Positions 26,750 through 34,632 of a stretch of DNA of 64,000 bases are shown piece by piece. The notes under the pieces were generated by a model. It was not told the DNA's origin. It worked only from the letters and a program-made list of their open reading frames with translations, and ran no database searches. The stretch covers positions 930,001 to 994,000 of the forward strand of contig NZ_JAETWB010000001.1 in NCBI RefSeq assembly GCF_016773205.1. The letters run 5' to 3'. Position 1 is the stretch's first letter. Every line of letters begins with the position of its first letter. A program made the position numbers and the translations under genes. This DNA comes from Belnapia arida (GTDB taxonomy: Bacteria; Pseudomonadota; Alphaproteobacteria; Acetobacterales; Acetobacteraceae).

Positions 26750-27759
26750 CCCGCCACCTCGCGCTCCCGCCGCGCGCTCTCGGCGAAGGCGCGGAGGCCG
26801 TTCTCCACCACCGCCCGGTCGAGGTCGCGCAGGATGAAGACGAGGCGCGAGCGCCGGTCATCCCCATCGGGCCAACGCTCCAGCATCACGGGCGGGTGGA
26901 AAAGACCCTGCACGCCGTGGATGGCGACCGGCCGTTCCTCGCCCTCGAGACTGAGGATGCCCTTGAGCCGCAGCACGCTCTCGCCCCGTGTCGTGGTCAG
27001 TACGTCGATCCAGGTGGCAAGCCCGTCCCAGGGCAGTGGCTCGTCGAAGGTGAGGCAGAAGGAATGGATGCGGGCATCGTGCCGGCTGACGTCGTGATGA
27101 TGATGGTGGTGGTGATGGCCTGCGAAGGCTTCGGCATCCAGCCAGCGCCGCACATCGGGATGCTTCGTCGCCGGGTCGTAGAGGCCGCAATCGAGCAGCG
27201 CCTCAGCCGGCGCATTGGGCCGCAGCAGCGGCGCGCCAGGGTTCAGCGCGCGCAGCCTTGCCTCCAGCGCCGCCACGGCCTCCGGCGCTGCGAGGTCGGC
27301 CTTGCTGAGCACCAGCCGGTCGGCGACGGCGGCCTGCTTCACTGCCTCCATCTGCGCGTCAAGCGTCGCCATGCCGGCCACCGCATCGACCAGGGTGACG
27401 ACACCGTCGAGCCGGTATCGGGCCGCCAGCATCGGCTCGGCCATCAAGGTCTGCAGGATGGGCGCCGGATCGGCGAGGCCCGTGGTCTCCACCACGACGC
27501 GGCGGATCTCGCGGCCCGTGAGGTCGCGCAGCGCCCGCACCAGATCGCCACGCACGGTGCAGCAGAGGCAGCCGGCATTGAGCAGCACGGTATCGCCGTC
27601 GAGCCGCTCGACGAGGAGGTGATCAAGGCCGATCTCGCCGAACTCGTTCACCAGCACAGCCGTCCCGGCCAACGCCGGGTCGCGCAGCAGGCGGTTGAGC
27701 AGCGTCGTCTTGCCGGCGCCGAGGAAGCCGGTGAGGACGGTAACGGGAATCGCGCTCAT
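26746..27759 (-). CDS. COG0523/CobW family GTPase, probable zinc metallochaperone
   Basis: A 337-residue G3E-family GTPase. Walker A is [15 protein letters not shown] (11-25), the CxCC metal site is [10 protein letters not shown] (Cys64, 66, 67), the switch region is [11 protein letters not shown] and the base-specificity motif is LSKADL. A run of eight His near residue 216 sits between the GTPase and the C-terminal CobW_C domain (about 230-330). His-rich COG0523 proteins linked to Zur deliver zinc during scarcity. This gene is in an operon divergent from a Zur-like regulator, which supports a zinc role over cobalt or nitrile-hydratase maturation. Its start overlaps the hisI stop as ATGA. Confidence 0.9.
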   Translation of the reverse strand: MSAIPVTVLTGFLGAGKTTLLNRLLRDPALAGTAVLVNEFGEIGLDHLLVERLDGDTVLLNAGCLCCTVRGDLVRALRDLTGREIRRVVVETTGLADPAPILQTLMAEPMLAARYRLDGVVTLVDAVAGMATLDAQMEAVKQAAVADRLVLSKADLAAPEAVAALEARLRALNPGAPLLRPNAPAEALLDCGLYDPATKHPDVRRWLDAEAFAGHHHHHHHHDVSRHDARIHSFCLTFDEPLPWDGLATWIDVLTTTRGESVLRLKGILSLEGEERPVAIHGVQGLFHPPVMLERWPDGDDRRSRLVFILRDLDRAVVENGLRAFAESARREREVAG

Positions 27760-28175
27760 GCGCCGTACAGCGCCTCGGGGGAGACCTCGGGCCGGGTCAG
27801 CTCGGCCAGCACGCCCTCGCGCGGGGCGAAGTAGAAGCAGCTCCGCCGCCCGGTATGGCAGGCGACTCCGGTCTGGTCGACCAGCAGCAGCAGCGCGTCG
27901 CCGTCGCAATCGAGGCGGATGTCGACGAGCCGCTGCATCTGGCCCGATGTTTCCCCCTTGCGCCAGAGCGCGTTGCGCGAGCGGGAGAAGTAGCAGGCGC
28001 GGCCGGTCGCCAGCGTCTCCTCCACCGCCGCGCGGTTCATCCAGGCGAGCATCAGAACCTCGCCGGTGTCGTGCTGCTGGGCAATGGCGGGGACGAGGCC
28101 GCGCAGGTCGAAGCAGATGGAGTCCAGCAGGGGGAGGCCGGCTTCCGGCTCGGGGGTCTTCGGGGGGCTGCTCAT
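27756..28175 (-). CDS. hisI: Phosphoribosyl-AMP cyclohydrolase
   Basis: A 139-residue HisI, the third enzyme of histidine synthesis, which opens the purine ring of [18 protein letters not shown] and the zinc ligands are visible: Cys in [10 protein letters not shown], Cys in GVACHTGR and Cys in RRSCFYF. There is no fused HisE domain. It is the first gene of the zinc-linked minus-strand operon and reads away from the Zur-like gene 39 bases off. hisI copies in Zur-associated clusters are known from comparative work on COG0523 proteins. Whether it is the only hisI of this genome cannot be told here. Confidence 0.93.
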   Translation of the reverse strand: MSSPPKTPEPEAGLPLLDSICFDLRGLVPAIAQQHDTGEVLMLAWMNRAAVEETLATGRACYFSRSRNALWRKGETSGQMQRLVDIRLDCDGDALLLLVDQTGVACHTGRRSCFYFAPREGVLAELTRPEVSPEALYGA

Positions 28176-28214
28176 TCCCCTATATAAGGGCAGGATGCCC
28201 GGATGGAGGAGCCC
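28176..28214. promoter_or_regulatory. Short divergent control region, hisI operon / Zur-like gene
   Basis: Only 39 bases separate the two starts. It contains CCCT-ATATA-AGGG at 28179-28191, an AT core unusual for this DNA, and GGAGGAG at 28205-28211, which sets the Zur-like start at 28215. Zur binding at the AT core is an inference; it does not match a consensus I can state with certainty. Confidence 0.4.
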
Positions 28215-28697
28215 ATGCCCGACACGCTGGAGGCGAGCCTCGACCGAGCCGCCTCTCTCTGCGCCCGGCGCGGGGCGCAACTCACCGAGCTGCGCCGGCA
28301 GGTGCTGCGGCTGGTGCTGGAAAGCGGCCAGCCGGTCGGCGCCTATGCGCTGCTCGACCGGCTGAAGGCGAGCCGCGCCGGCGCCGCGCCGCCGACCGTC
28401 TATCGTGCGCTCGACTTCCTGGTGGAGCAGGGGTTGATCCACAAGGTGGAGCGGCTCGGCGCCTTCATCGGCTGCGCCGAGGTGGAGGACCACCCGGAGG
28501 ATTGCGGCTGCGGCGCCGCGCATGACCACCCGCACCAATTCCTCATCTGCGCGCGCTGCGGCGGGACGACGGAGATCAGCGACCCTGGCGTCGCCCTCGC
28601 CCTCAACCGCGCCGCGGCCGCGGCCGGCTTTGCCCTGGCGCGCAGCACGGTGGAGGCGGAGGGACTCTGCGCCGCCTGCCGGGACGCCGCCGGCTGA
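28215..28697 (+). CDS. zur: Fur family regulator, probable zinc uptake repressor Zur
   Basis: A 160-residue Fur-family protein. The winged helix (about 10-85) includes [12 protein letters not shown] and [21 protein letters not shown]. The dimerisation half has the His/Cys-rich [17 protein letters not shown], the structural CARCGG and a C-terminal CAACR, matching the two CxxC structural zinc pairs. The long acidic Cys/His stretch is typical of alphaproteobacterial Zur rather than iron Fur/Mur. The divergent hisI and COG0523 genes support a zinc role. I chose 28215 over the ATG at 28203 because the latter overlaps the ribosome site. Confidence 0.85.
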   Translation: MPDTLEASLDRAASLCARRGAQLTELRRQVLRLVLESGQPVGAYALLDRLKASRAGAAPPTVYRALDFLVEQGLIHKVERLGAFIGCAEVEDHPEDCGCGAAHDHPHQFLICARCGGTTEISDPGVALALNRAAAAAGFALARSTVEAEGLCAACRDAAG

Positions 28698-29260
28698 TGC
28701 GGCGGCGCCTGCTCGCGGCCCTGCTTCTGCCCGCGACGGCCCTGGCCCAGGCAACACCCCGGCCGGGACCCGAAGCGCGCAAGGCGGAGCTTGACCGGGC
28801 CTTCGAGGCGCTGCGCACCGCACCGGACGAGGGCGGGGCGGCGCTGGTCGAGGGGCGCATCCGGGCACTTTGGACGCAGGGAGCCAGCCCCTCGGTGGTG
28901 CTGCTGCTCCGCCGTGGCGCCCGCAACCTGGAGGCCCGGCTATCGAACGAGGCGCTTGAGGATTGCGACGCCGCCATCACCTTGGCGCCCGATTTTGCCG
29001 AGGCATGGTTCCTCCGCGCCCAGGCCTACCTTGCTGCCGGCGACGGCGCGGCGGCCGCACGCGACCTGCAGGAGGTGCTGCGGCTGGAGCCGCGGCACTG
29101 GCCCGCACTGCTCACTCTCGCCACGGTCCAGGACGGGGCAGGGGATGCCCGCGGCGCGCTTCGCAGCCTGGCCGCCGCGCTCGCCATCAACCCGAAGATG
29201 CCAGGCGGAGCGGCACGGTTGCGCGAGCAGCGGCGGAAGGCCGAAGGCGAGGCCACTTAG
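28697..29260 (+). CDS. Secreted tetratricopeptide-repeat protein
   Basis: A 187-residue protein with a signal peptide ([19 protein letters not shown]) and two to three TPR-like helix pairs in the mature part: [57 protein letters not shown] and [15 protein letters not shown]. TPRs mediate protein contacts, here in the periplasm. The ATG overlaps the stop of the Zur-like gene by one base, so it is probably translated from the same mRNA. No enzymatic motif is seen and its relation to zinc control is unclear. Confidence 0.78.
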   Translation: MRRRLLAALLLPATALAQATPRPGPEARKAELDRAFEALRTAPDEGGAALVEGRIRALWTQGASPSVVLLLRRGARNLEARLSNEALEDCDAAITLAPDFAEAWFLRAQAYLAAGDGAAAARDLQEVLRLEPRHWPALLTLATVQDGAGDARGALRSLAAALAINPKMPGGAARLREQRRKAEGEAT

Positions 29261-29333
29261 GGGTGAAAGGGCATTCCATTGCTGCATGGCAGCAAGGCGG
29301 AATGATGGGTGGGCTGTCATCTTCTCGAAGTCT

Positions 29334-29353
29334 AGATTGCAAAAGAGCAATCT
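29334..29353. terminator. AT-rich perfect hairpin after the TPR gene
   Basis: AGATTGC (29334-29340) and GCAATCT (29347-29353) form a perfect 7-bp stem with loop AAAAGA, followed by TT. It may end the zur-TPR transcript or, read on the other strand, the downstream kinase gene. A second stem (29357-29362 with 29371-29376) follows immediately. Confidence 0.45.
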
Positions 29354-29397
29354 TTCCCGCCCGACCGGGTGGGCGGACGGATCGAGGACGAGCGGCC

Positions 29398-29475
29398 ATG
29401 AACGAACTGATCTCCATGCTGCCCTGGGCTTTCGGCCTGGTGGCCGCGGCGGCTGCACTGACCCAGTTCCGCTGA
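29398..29475 (+). CDS. Possible 25-residue membrane peptide
   Basis: A short open frame encodes MNELISMLPWAFGLVAAAAA and then LTQFR: one hydrophobic helix with a short charged C-terminus. It follows two hairpins in an AT-rich gap and ends 4 bases before the convergent kinase stop. The ribosome site is weak (GAGGACGAG at about 29383-29391). Chance is a real alternative; there is no homology I can claim. Confidence 0.3.
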   Translation: MNELISMLPWAFGLVAAAAALTQFR

Positions 29476-29478
29476 CCG

Positions 29479-32295
29479 TCAGCCCTCGATGAGGGCGCGG
29501 ATCCGGCGGGCGAGGTTGCCTGCCTCGAAGGGTTTGGCGATCAGCGCCATCCCCGGCGCCAGGACTTCGCCCGACAGGCCGGCCGCATCGGCATAGCCGG
29601 TGACGAAGAGCACCTTCAGCCCGGGCCGCTGCTCCCGCGCCAGATCGGCGAGTTGCCGGCCGTTCATCCCGCCCGGCAGGCCGACATCGGTGACCATCAG
29701 GTCTAGCGGCCAGTCGCTGTGCAGCAGGCCCAGCGCCTCGTGCCCATCGGCCGCTTCCACCGCATGGTAGCCGAGGTCGTGCAGCACCTCGATCAGCACG
29801 CTCCGCACCACCGGCTCGTCCTCCACCACCAGCACGGTCTCCCCGGTGCGGGCCGATGGTGCGCCAGCAAGGTCTGGGAGCGGGCCGGCCCGCATGGCGC
29901 GGGCGGCGCCGGCATGGCGGGGCAGGCATAGCCGCACCGTGGTGCCCTCGCCCGGCGCCGTGCGGATACCGACTGTGCCGCCCGACTGGCGGACGAAGCC
30001 GTAGATCATCGACAGGCCGAGCCCGGTGCCCTGGCCGGTCGGCTTGGTGGTGAAGAATGGGTCGAAGGCGCGGGCCGCGACCGCTGGCGGCATGCCGATG
30101 CCGGTATCGCCGACGGTGATGGCGACGTAGTCGCCGGGCGCCGTCTCCTCGCCCGTGCCCAGCCGGGCCTCGGCGGCGGCGATGGTGAGCCGTCCACCGC
30201 CCGGCATGGCGTCCCGCGCATTGATGACTAGGTTAAGGATGGCATTCTCGAGCTGGTTGGGGTCGCAGAGCGTTGCCGGCAGGCCGGGCGCGATCTCGAT
30301 CGACAGGGTGATGGCCTCACCCAGGGTTCGCCGCAGCAACTCCTCCATGGAGCGGATCAGGGCGGCGACGTCGACGGGGCGCGGGTCGAGCGGCTGGCGG
30401 CGCGCGAAGGCGAGCAGCCGCTGGGTCAGCGCCGCCGCCCGCTCGGCCGATTCAGTGGCGGCGGCGATGTAGCGGCCGGTCTCAGCGATGCGGCCCTCGG
30501 TGACGCGCTTCTTCAGCAGGGCGAGGGAGCCGATGATGCCGGTCAGCAGGTTGTTGAAGTCATGCGCGATGCCGCCGGTGAGCTGGCCGACGGCTTCCAT
30601 CTTCTGCGCCTGGCGCAACTGCTCCTCGGCCGCGGCCAGCGCGGCGGCGGCTTCCTTCTCGGCGGTGACGTCGCGGCCGACGGCATGGATCTGCCCTTCA
30701 GCCGGCACCGCGGTCCAGGAGATCCAGTGCCAGCCGCCATCGGCATGGCGGTAGCGGTTCTCGAAGCGGAGCGTGGCGAGGCCACCGGCCAGGCTGTCCA
30801 TCTGGCCGAGGGTCGACGCCCGGTCCTCCGGGTGGATGAGGTCGAGGAAGCGGGTGCCGAGCAGGGCAGCGGCATCACGGCCGAGCAGCCGTGCCCAGGC
30901 TGGATTGACCGAGGTGATGGTGCCGTCGAACCGGGCCACCAGCATCAGGTCCTGGGAGAGGCGCCACATCCGGTCGCGCTCGCGCGTACGCTCCCCGACC
31001 CGGGCCTCGAGCTCGGCATTCAGGGCGCGGAGCGCCGCCTCGGCCTGGCGCTGGTCCTCGATGTCGATGTTCATGCCGACCCAGGATTGCAGTCGCCCCT
31101 CGTCATCGAGTAGCGGCACGCCCCGGGCGAAGGTCCATCGCCAGCCGCCGTCGCGGTGGCGCAGGCGGTATTCCACCTCATAGGGACGCAGGTTGGCGAC
31201 GCTCTCACGCCACCGGGCCGCCGCCTGATCACGGTCATCGGGATGGACGACCTGGAGCCAGCCGGAGCCGACCCATTCCGCCTCGCTCTGGCCGGTGAAG
31301 GCGCGCCAGGAGGCGGAATCATCCCGCACGGAGCCCTTGGCATCGGTCGTCCAGACAATCTGGGCGGAGGCTTCGATCAAGGCGCGGAAGCGGGCCTCGC
31401 TCGCCGCCACCGCGGCGGCGGCCTGCTGGCGCTCGGAGATGTCGATCACCGAGCCGATGAAGCCCAGATACTCGCCCCTCTCCCCGAAGCGGGGCGCCGC
31501 CGTGTCGAGCACCCAGGCGAGGCTGCCATCGGCCCGGCGCAGCCGGTAATCCGCCTGGAAGGGCTGCCGCACGGCATTGGCCTTGCGGAAGCTGGCCTCG
31601 ACGCGCGGCCGGTCTTCGGGATGAGAAGCCTCGAGCCAGCCGAATCCCTCACCGGTACCGGGAGCCTGGCCGGTGAATTCGTACCAGCGGCTGTTGAGGT
31701 AGCTGCAATGGCCGTCCGGCTCGGTGGTCCAGATCATCACCGGCGCATGGTCGGCCATGGTGCGGAAGCGCGCCTCGCTCTCGCGCAGCGCCGCCTCGGC
31801 TGCGGCGCGCCGGCGATCGGCGAGAATCTGTCCGGTGGTCTCGGTGCAGGCGCAGAACATGCCGGCGATGGCCCCGTCCTCGTCGCGGACCGGGCTGTAG
31901 GAGAAGGTGTACCAGGTGTCCTCCGGGTAGCCATGCCGCTCCATGACGAGATGCATGTCCTCGGCCCAGGTGGCCTCGCCGGCCAGCGCCCGGTCGACCA
32001 GCGGTCGGATGTCCGGCCAGATCTCGGCCCAGATCTCTTGGAAGGGCCGGCCCATGGCGCGCGGATGCTTGGCGCCGAGGATCGGCTCGTAGCCGTCGTT
32101 GTATAGAAAGCCGAGCTGCGGCCCCCAGGCGACGAACATCGGGAAGCGCGAGGCAAGCATCAGCCCGACCACGGTGCGCAACGAGGCAGGCCACCCCTCC
32201 GGCGGGCCGAGCGGGGACTGTGACCAGTCGATGCTGCGCATCAGGGCGCCCGTGCGCCCGCCTCCCGCAAGGAAGGCGGGCGGCGCAGGCGCCAT
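29479..32295 (-). CDS. Multi-PAS hybrid sensor histidine kinase
   Basis: A 938-residue soluble hybrid kinase. An N-terminal PAS-like domain has the family opening [20 protein letters not shown]. Three more PAS/PAC domains follow, each marked by an HPEDR or HPDDR motif ([24 protein letters not shown]). The kinase core has [41 protein letters not shown] and [14 protein letters not shown]. The C-terminal receiver has [11 protein letters not shown]. No cysteine LOV motif is present, so the signal is unknown. The start at 32295 (MAPAPPAFL) is uncertain; an in-frame ATG at 32367 lacks a ribosome site. No partner regulator lies nearby. It shares its kinase and receiver parts closely with the LOV kinase. 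Confidence 0.9.
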   Translation of the reverse strand: MAPAPPAFLAGGGRTGALMRSIDWSQSPLGPPEGWPASLRTVVGLMLASRFPMFVAWGPQLGFLYNDGYEPILGAKHPRAMGRPFQEIWAEIWPDIRPLVDRALAGEATWAEDMHLVMERHGYPEDTWYTFSYSPVRDEDGAIAGMFCACTETTGQILADRRRAAAEAALRESEARFRTMADHAPVMIWTTEPDGHCSYLNSRWYEFTGQAPGTGEGFGWLEASHPEDRPRVEASFRKANAVRQPFQADYRLRRADGSLAWVLDTAAPRFGERGEYLGFIGSVIDISERQQAAAAVAASEARFRALIEASAQIVWTTDAKGSVRDDSASWRAFTGQSEAEWVGSGWLQVVHPDDRDQAAARWRESVANLRPYEVEYRLRHRDGGWRWTFARGVPLLDDEGRLQSWVGMNIDIEDQRQAEAALRALNAELEARVGERTRERDRMWRLSQDLMLVARFDGTITSVNPAWARLLGRDAAALLGTRFLDLIHPEDRASTLGQMDSLAGGLATLRFENRYRHADGGWHWISWTAVPAEGQIHAVGRDVTAEKEAAAALAAAEEQLRQAQKMEAVGQLTGGIAHDFNNLLTGIIGSLALLKKRVTEGRIAETGRYIAAATESAERAAALTQRLLAFARRQPLDPRPVDVAALIRSMEELLRRTLGEAITLSIEIAPGLPATLCDPNQLENAILNLVINARDAMPGGGRLTIAAAEARLGTGEETAPGDYVAITVGDTGIGMPPAVAARAFDPFFTTKPTGQGTGLGLSMIYGFVRQSGGTVGIRTAPGEGTTVRLCLPRHAGAARAMRAGPLPDLAGAPSARTGETVLVVEDEPVVRSVLIEVLHDLGYHAVEAADGHEALGLLHSDWPLDLMVTDVGLPGGMNGRQLADLAREQRPGLKVLFVTGYADAAGLSGEVLAPGMALIAKPFEAGNLARRIRALIEG

Positions 32296-32414
32296 GGTCT
32301 CGGGATAGTCAGTCAGTACAGCCTCGCAAGACGAAAGCAGCCACCGGGCAGACGCGCCCGGCAGCATCTGAATTCAATTCGTTACGAAAGCTCAAACCGC
32401 ACTAACCCAGCCTA

Positions 32415-32720
32415 TCACATGCCGAGGGCGCGCTTGTAGAGGTCGAGCAGCGTCTCCTGCTCCTCCACCTCGGCCGGCTCCTTCTTTCGCAACGAGATCA
32501 GCTGGCGGACCACCTTCACGTCGAAGCCGGCCGACTTGGCCTCGGCGTAGATGTCCTTGATGTCGTTGGCGAGCGCCTTGCGCTCCTCCTCCAGGCGCTC
32601 GATGCGTTCGATAATCGAACGCAGCCGGTCCACGGCGATGCCGCCCACTTCCGGGTCCGGATCGGCTTCCTGGCGGGCGCGGCTGGCGCGGGCTTCGTCC
32701 TCGAAATCGATGTCGCTCAT
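32415..32720 (-). CDS. gapR: GapR-type nucleoid protein (DUF2312)
   Basis: A 101-residue protein, slightly longer at the N-terminus than Caulobacter GapR. The family core is [20 protein letters not shown] followed by [21 protein letters not shown] and [12 protein letters not shown]. It forms a coiled-coil clamp that binds overtwisted, AT-rich DNA ahead of forks and polymerases and supports topoisomerases. Present almost only in alphaproteobacteria. It follows the DUF1244 gene on the same strand by 166 bases; that gap holds a 9-bp stem with a long loop (32821-32870) and AT-rich DNA likely to contain the gapR promoter. Confidence 0.9.
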   Translation of the reverse strand: MSDIDFEDEARASRARQEADPDPEVGGIAVDRLRSIIERIERLEEERKALANDIKDIYAEAKSAGFDVKVVRQLISLRKKEPAEVEEQETLLDLYKRALGM

Positions 32721-32886
32721 CTGCTGCCTAGCTCCAGGGCGGGCGGCGCTCCTAGACCATGATTGCCGCCAAAGGAAGCGAAAACCACGGCCTAGGTCGT
32801 TGTTTTATCGCGTGATTCATGCCGCGGGCCGATCCAGCCGCTGCGTTCACGCTCCTACCGCGCCCGCGGCCCGGCAGCAACGACGA

Positions 32887-33195
32887 TCAGCCATGCCCCG
32901 GGTTGGAGGCGGCGAACTGCGCCTTCTGTGCCGCGGTGGCCTCGACCTGATGCTTCGCCTGCCACTCCTTGTAGGGCATCCCGTAGATAATTTCCCGCGC
33001 CTCGGGGTCGGCCAGGGGGATGCCCTTCTCCTCAGCGGCCGCGCGGTACCACTTGCTGAGGCAGTTCCGGCAGAAGCCCGCGAGGTTCATCAGGTCGATG
33101 TTCTGCACGTCGGTCCGCTCGCGGAGATGCTCCACCAGGCGGCGGAAGGCGGCGGCTTCGAGTTCGGTGCGGGTGGCGGGGTCGATATCGGGCAT
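32887..33195 (-). CDS. DUF1244 family protein
   Basis: A 102-residue protein of a conserved alpha/gammaproteobacterial family without a settled function. The core reads AAFRRLVEHLRERTDVQNID, NLAGFCRNCLSKWYRAAAEE and REIIYGMPYKEWQAKHQ; the CRNCLSKWY cysteine pair is invariant in the family as I know it. GGGAGAG supports the start at 33195. Neighbouring gapR and pyruvate kinase genes are the usual company of this family in alphaproteobacteria. Confidence 0.88.
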   Translation of the reverse strand: MPDIDPATRTELEAAAFRRLVEHLRERTDVQNIDLMNLAGFCRNCLSKWYRAAAEEKGIPLADPEAREIIYGMPYKEWQAKHQVEATAAQKAQFAASNPGHG

Positions 33196-33266
33196 GGGGC
33201 TCTCCCTCTCGGTCAGGGCCCTAAATGGTTCATACTGGCGCCGAGGCAAAGGGGAGGGGTGAAAGC

Positions 33267-34565
33267 ATGGCGTCTGGCTTCGACGATGCAGGGGCGCGGG
33301 CGGCACTGCACCGGGTGTTCCAGGCCGCGCTTGCGGCGGCCGACCCGCTGACGGCGCTGCCGGCGCATCTGCCGGAGGCACCGCGGGGCCGCTGCATCGT
33401 CATCGGCGTCGGCAAGGCGGCGGCGAAGATGGCGCTTGCGGTGGAGCGCGCCTGGCCGGACCGGGCGCTCTCGGGCCTCATCATCACGACCCATGGCGCC
33501 GATGTGCCCGACCCGCCGCCCGGACGGCGCATCGCGGTACGCTTCGGCAGCCATCCGGTGCCGGATGCGGCAGGCGCCGCGGCGGCGGCGGAGATGCTTG
33601 GCCTGCTGCAGGGGCTCTCGGCCGAGGATCTGGTGCTGTTCCTGGTCTCGGGCGGTGGCTCCTCGCTGTCGACCCTGCCGGCGGTCGGGCTCTCCCTCGA
33701 CGATCTTATGGCGGTCAACCGCGAGCTGCTGCGCTCCGGCGCGCCCATCCAGGAAATGAATTGCATCCGCAAGCACCTCTCCGCCTTCTCCGGCGGGCGG
33801 GTGGCGGCGGCGGCGCATCCGGCGCGGGTGGTGACGCTCGCGATCTCCGACGTGCCGGGAGACGATCCCGCGGTGATTGCCTCCGGGCCGACCGTGCCCG
33901 ACCCCACGAGCTTTGCCGAGGCACGGGCGCTGGTCGCGCATTACGGGATGCGGCTACCGCCAGCGGTGGTGCGCCACCTGGAGGAGGCGCTGGAGGAGAG
34001 CCCGGAGCCGGGTGACCCACGCCTTGCGGGGGCGGAGCTCAGGATGATCGCCACGCCGCTGATGGCGCTCCGGGCCATGGCACGGGAGGCGGAGGCGCTG
34101 GGCCTCGCGCCGCTGATCCTCGGCGATGCGCTGGAGGGAGAGGCCGCCCAGCTCGGCAAGGTGCTGGCCGGCATCGCCCGCAGCAGCGCCTCGCATGGGC
34201 TGCCGGTCGGGCGGCCGGCGCTGATCCTCTCGGGTGGGGAGACGACGGTGACGCTGCCGCCAGGCGCCTCCGGGCGGGGTGGACGGAGCATGGAAGGGCT
34301 GCTCGGCCTGGCACTGGCGCTGGGGGGACTTCCCGGCGTTTGGGCGCTGATGGCCGATACGGACGGCATCGACGGCAGGTCCGAGGCGGCGGGGGCGATT
34401 GCGGCGCCGGATACGCTGGCGCGGGCGCGGGCGGCAGGGCTCGACCCGCGGGCGATGCTGGCGGAGCATGACAGCTATGGGGTCTTCGCCGCGATTGGGG
34501 ACCTCGTTGTCACCGGGCCGACGCTGACCAATGTGAACGATGTCCGGGCGGTCCTTGTAACTTAA
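33267..34565 (+). CDS. Glycerate 2-kinase (GckA/TtuD, MOFRL family)
   Basis: A 432-residue protein of the type-2 glycerate kinase family, which makes 2-phosphoglycerate from D-glycerate and ATP; older annotation calls it hydroxypyruvate reductase TtuD. Signatures: IVIGVGKAAAKMALAVE, LVSGGGSSLSTLP, NCIRKHLSAFSGGRVA, ISDVPGDDPAVIASGPTVPD, and the MOFRL part ILSGGETTVTL with ADTDGIDGRSEAAGA and GDLVVTGPTLTNVNDVRA. The purine-rich site at 33250-33258 favours the ATG at 33267. Pyruvate kinase starts 67 bases downstream, so glycerate could flow through 2-phosphoglycerate and enolase to pyruvate. Confidence 0.92.
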   Translation: MASGFDDAGARAALHRVFQAALAAADPLTALPAHLPEAPRGRCIVIGVGKAAAKMALAVERAWPDRALSGLIITTHGADVPDPPPGRRIAVRFGSHPVPDAAGAAAAAEMLGLLQGLSAEDLVLFLVSGGGSSLSTLPAVGLSLDDLMAVNRELLRSGAPIQEMNCIRKHLSAFSGGRVAAAAHPARVVTLAISDVPGDDPAVIASGPTVPDPTSFAEARALVAHYGMRLPPAVVRHLEEALEESPEPGDPRLAGAELRMIATPLMALRAMAREAEALGLAPLILGDALEGEAAQLGKVLAGIARSSASHGLPVGRPALILSGGETTVTLPPGASGRGGRSMEGLLGLALALGGLPGVWALMADTDGIDGRSEAAGAIAAPDTLARARAAGLDPRAMLAEHDSYGVFAAIGDLVVTGPTLTNVNDVRAVLVT

Positions 34566-34569
34566 TCCA

Positions 34570-34586
34570 GGCTTCAAATTTAAGCC
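34570..34586. promoter_or_regulatory. 17-base palindrome in the glycerate kinase / pyruvate kinase gap
   Basis: GGCTTCAAATTTAAGCC is palindromic at 7 of 8 paired positions, with an AT-rich centre. It could be an operator or a weak terminator stem; there is no T-run. Confidence 0.4.
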
Positions 34587-34602
34587 GGCAGGGGTCATGG
34601 GC

Positions 34603-34631
34603 GGGGCAACTTAAAATCCCTAAGCTGCCCC
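34603..34631. promoter_or_regulatory. Inverted repeat abutting the pyruvate kinase start
   Basis: GGGGCAACTTA (34603-34613) and TAAGCTGCCCC (34621-34631) are inverted copies with 10 of 11 matches around a 7-base spacer, ending one base before the ATG at 34633. The inner part holds TTAAAAT, a possible -10 box. A protein bound here would block transcription and ribosome entry. The encoded helix-turn-helix is the obvious candidate ligand; this is inference. Confidence 0.5.
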
Positions 34632-34632
34632 G

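Noticed and set aside
27060-27130. Run of eight His codons considered as vector or tag contamination
   Set aside because: It is internal to a native COG0523 gene with mixed His codons and continuous homology on both sides.
34570-34586. Palindrome considered as a terminator of the glycerate kinase gene
   Set aside because: No T-run, weak AT-rich core and proximity to a second inverted repeat fit an operator better; not excluded.
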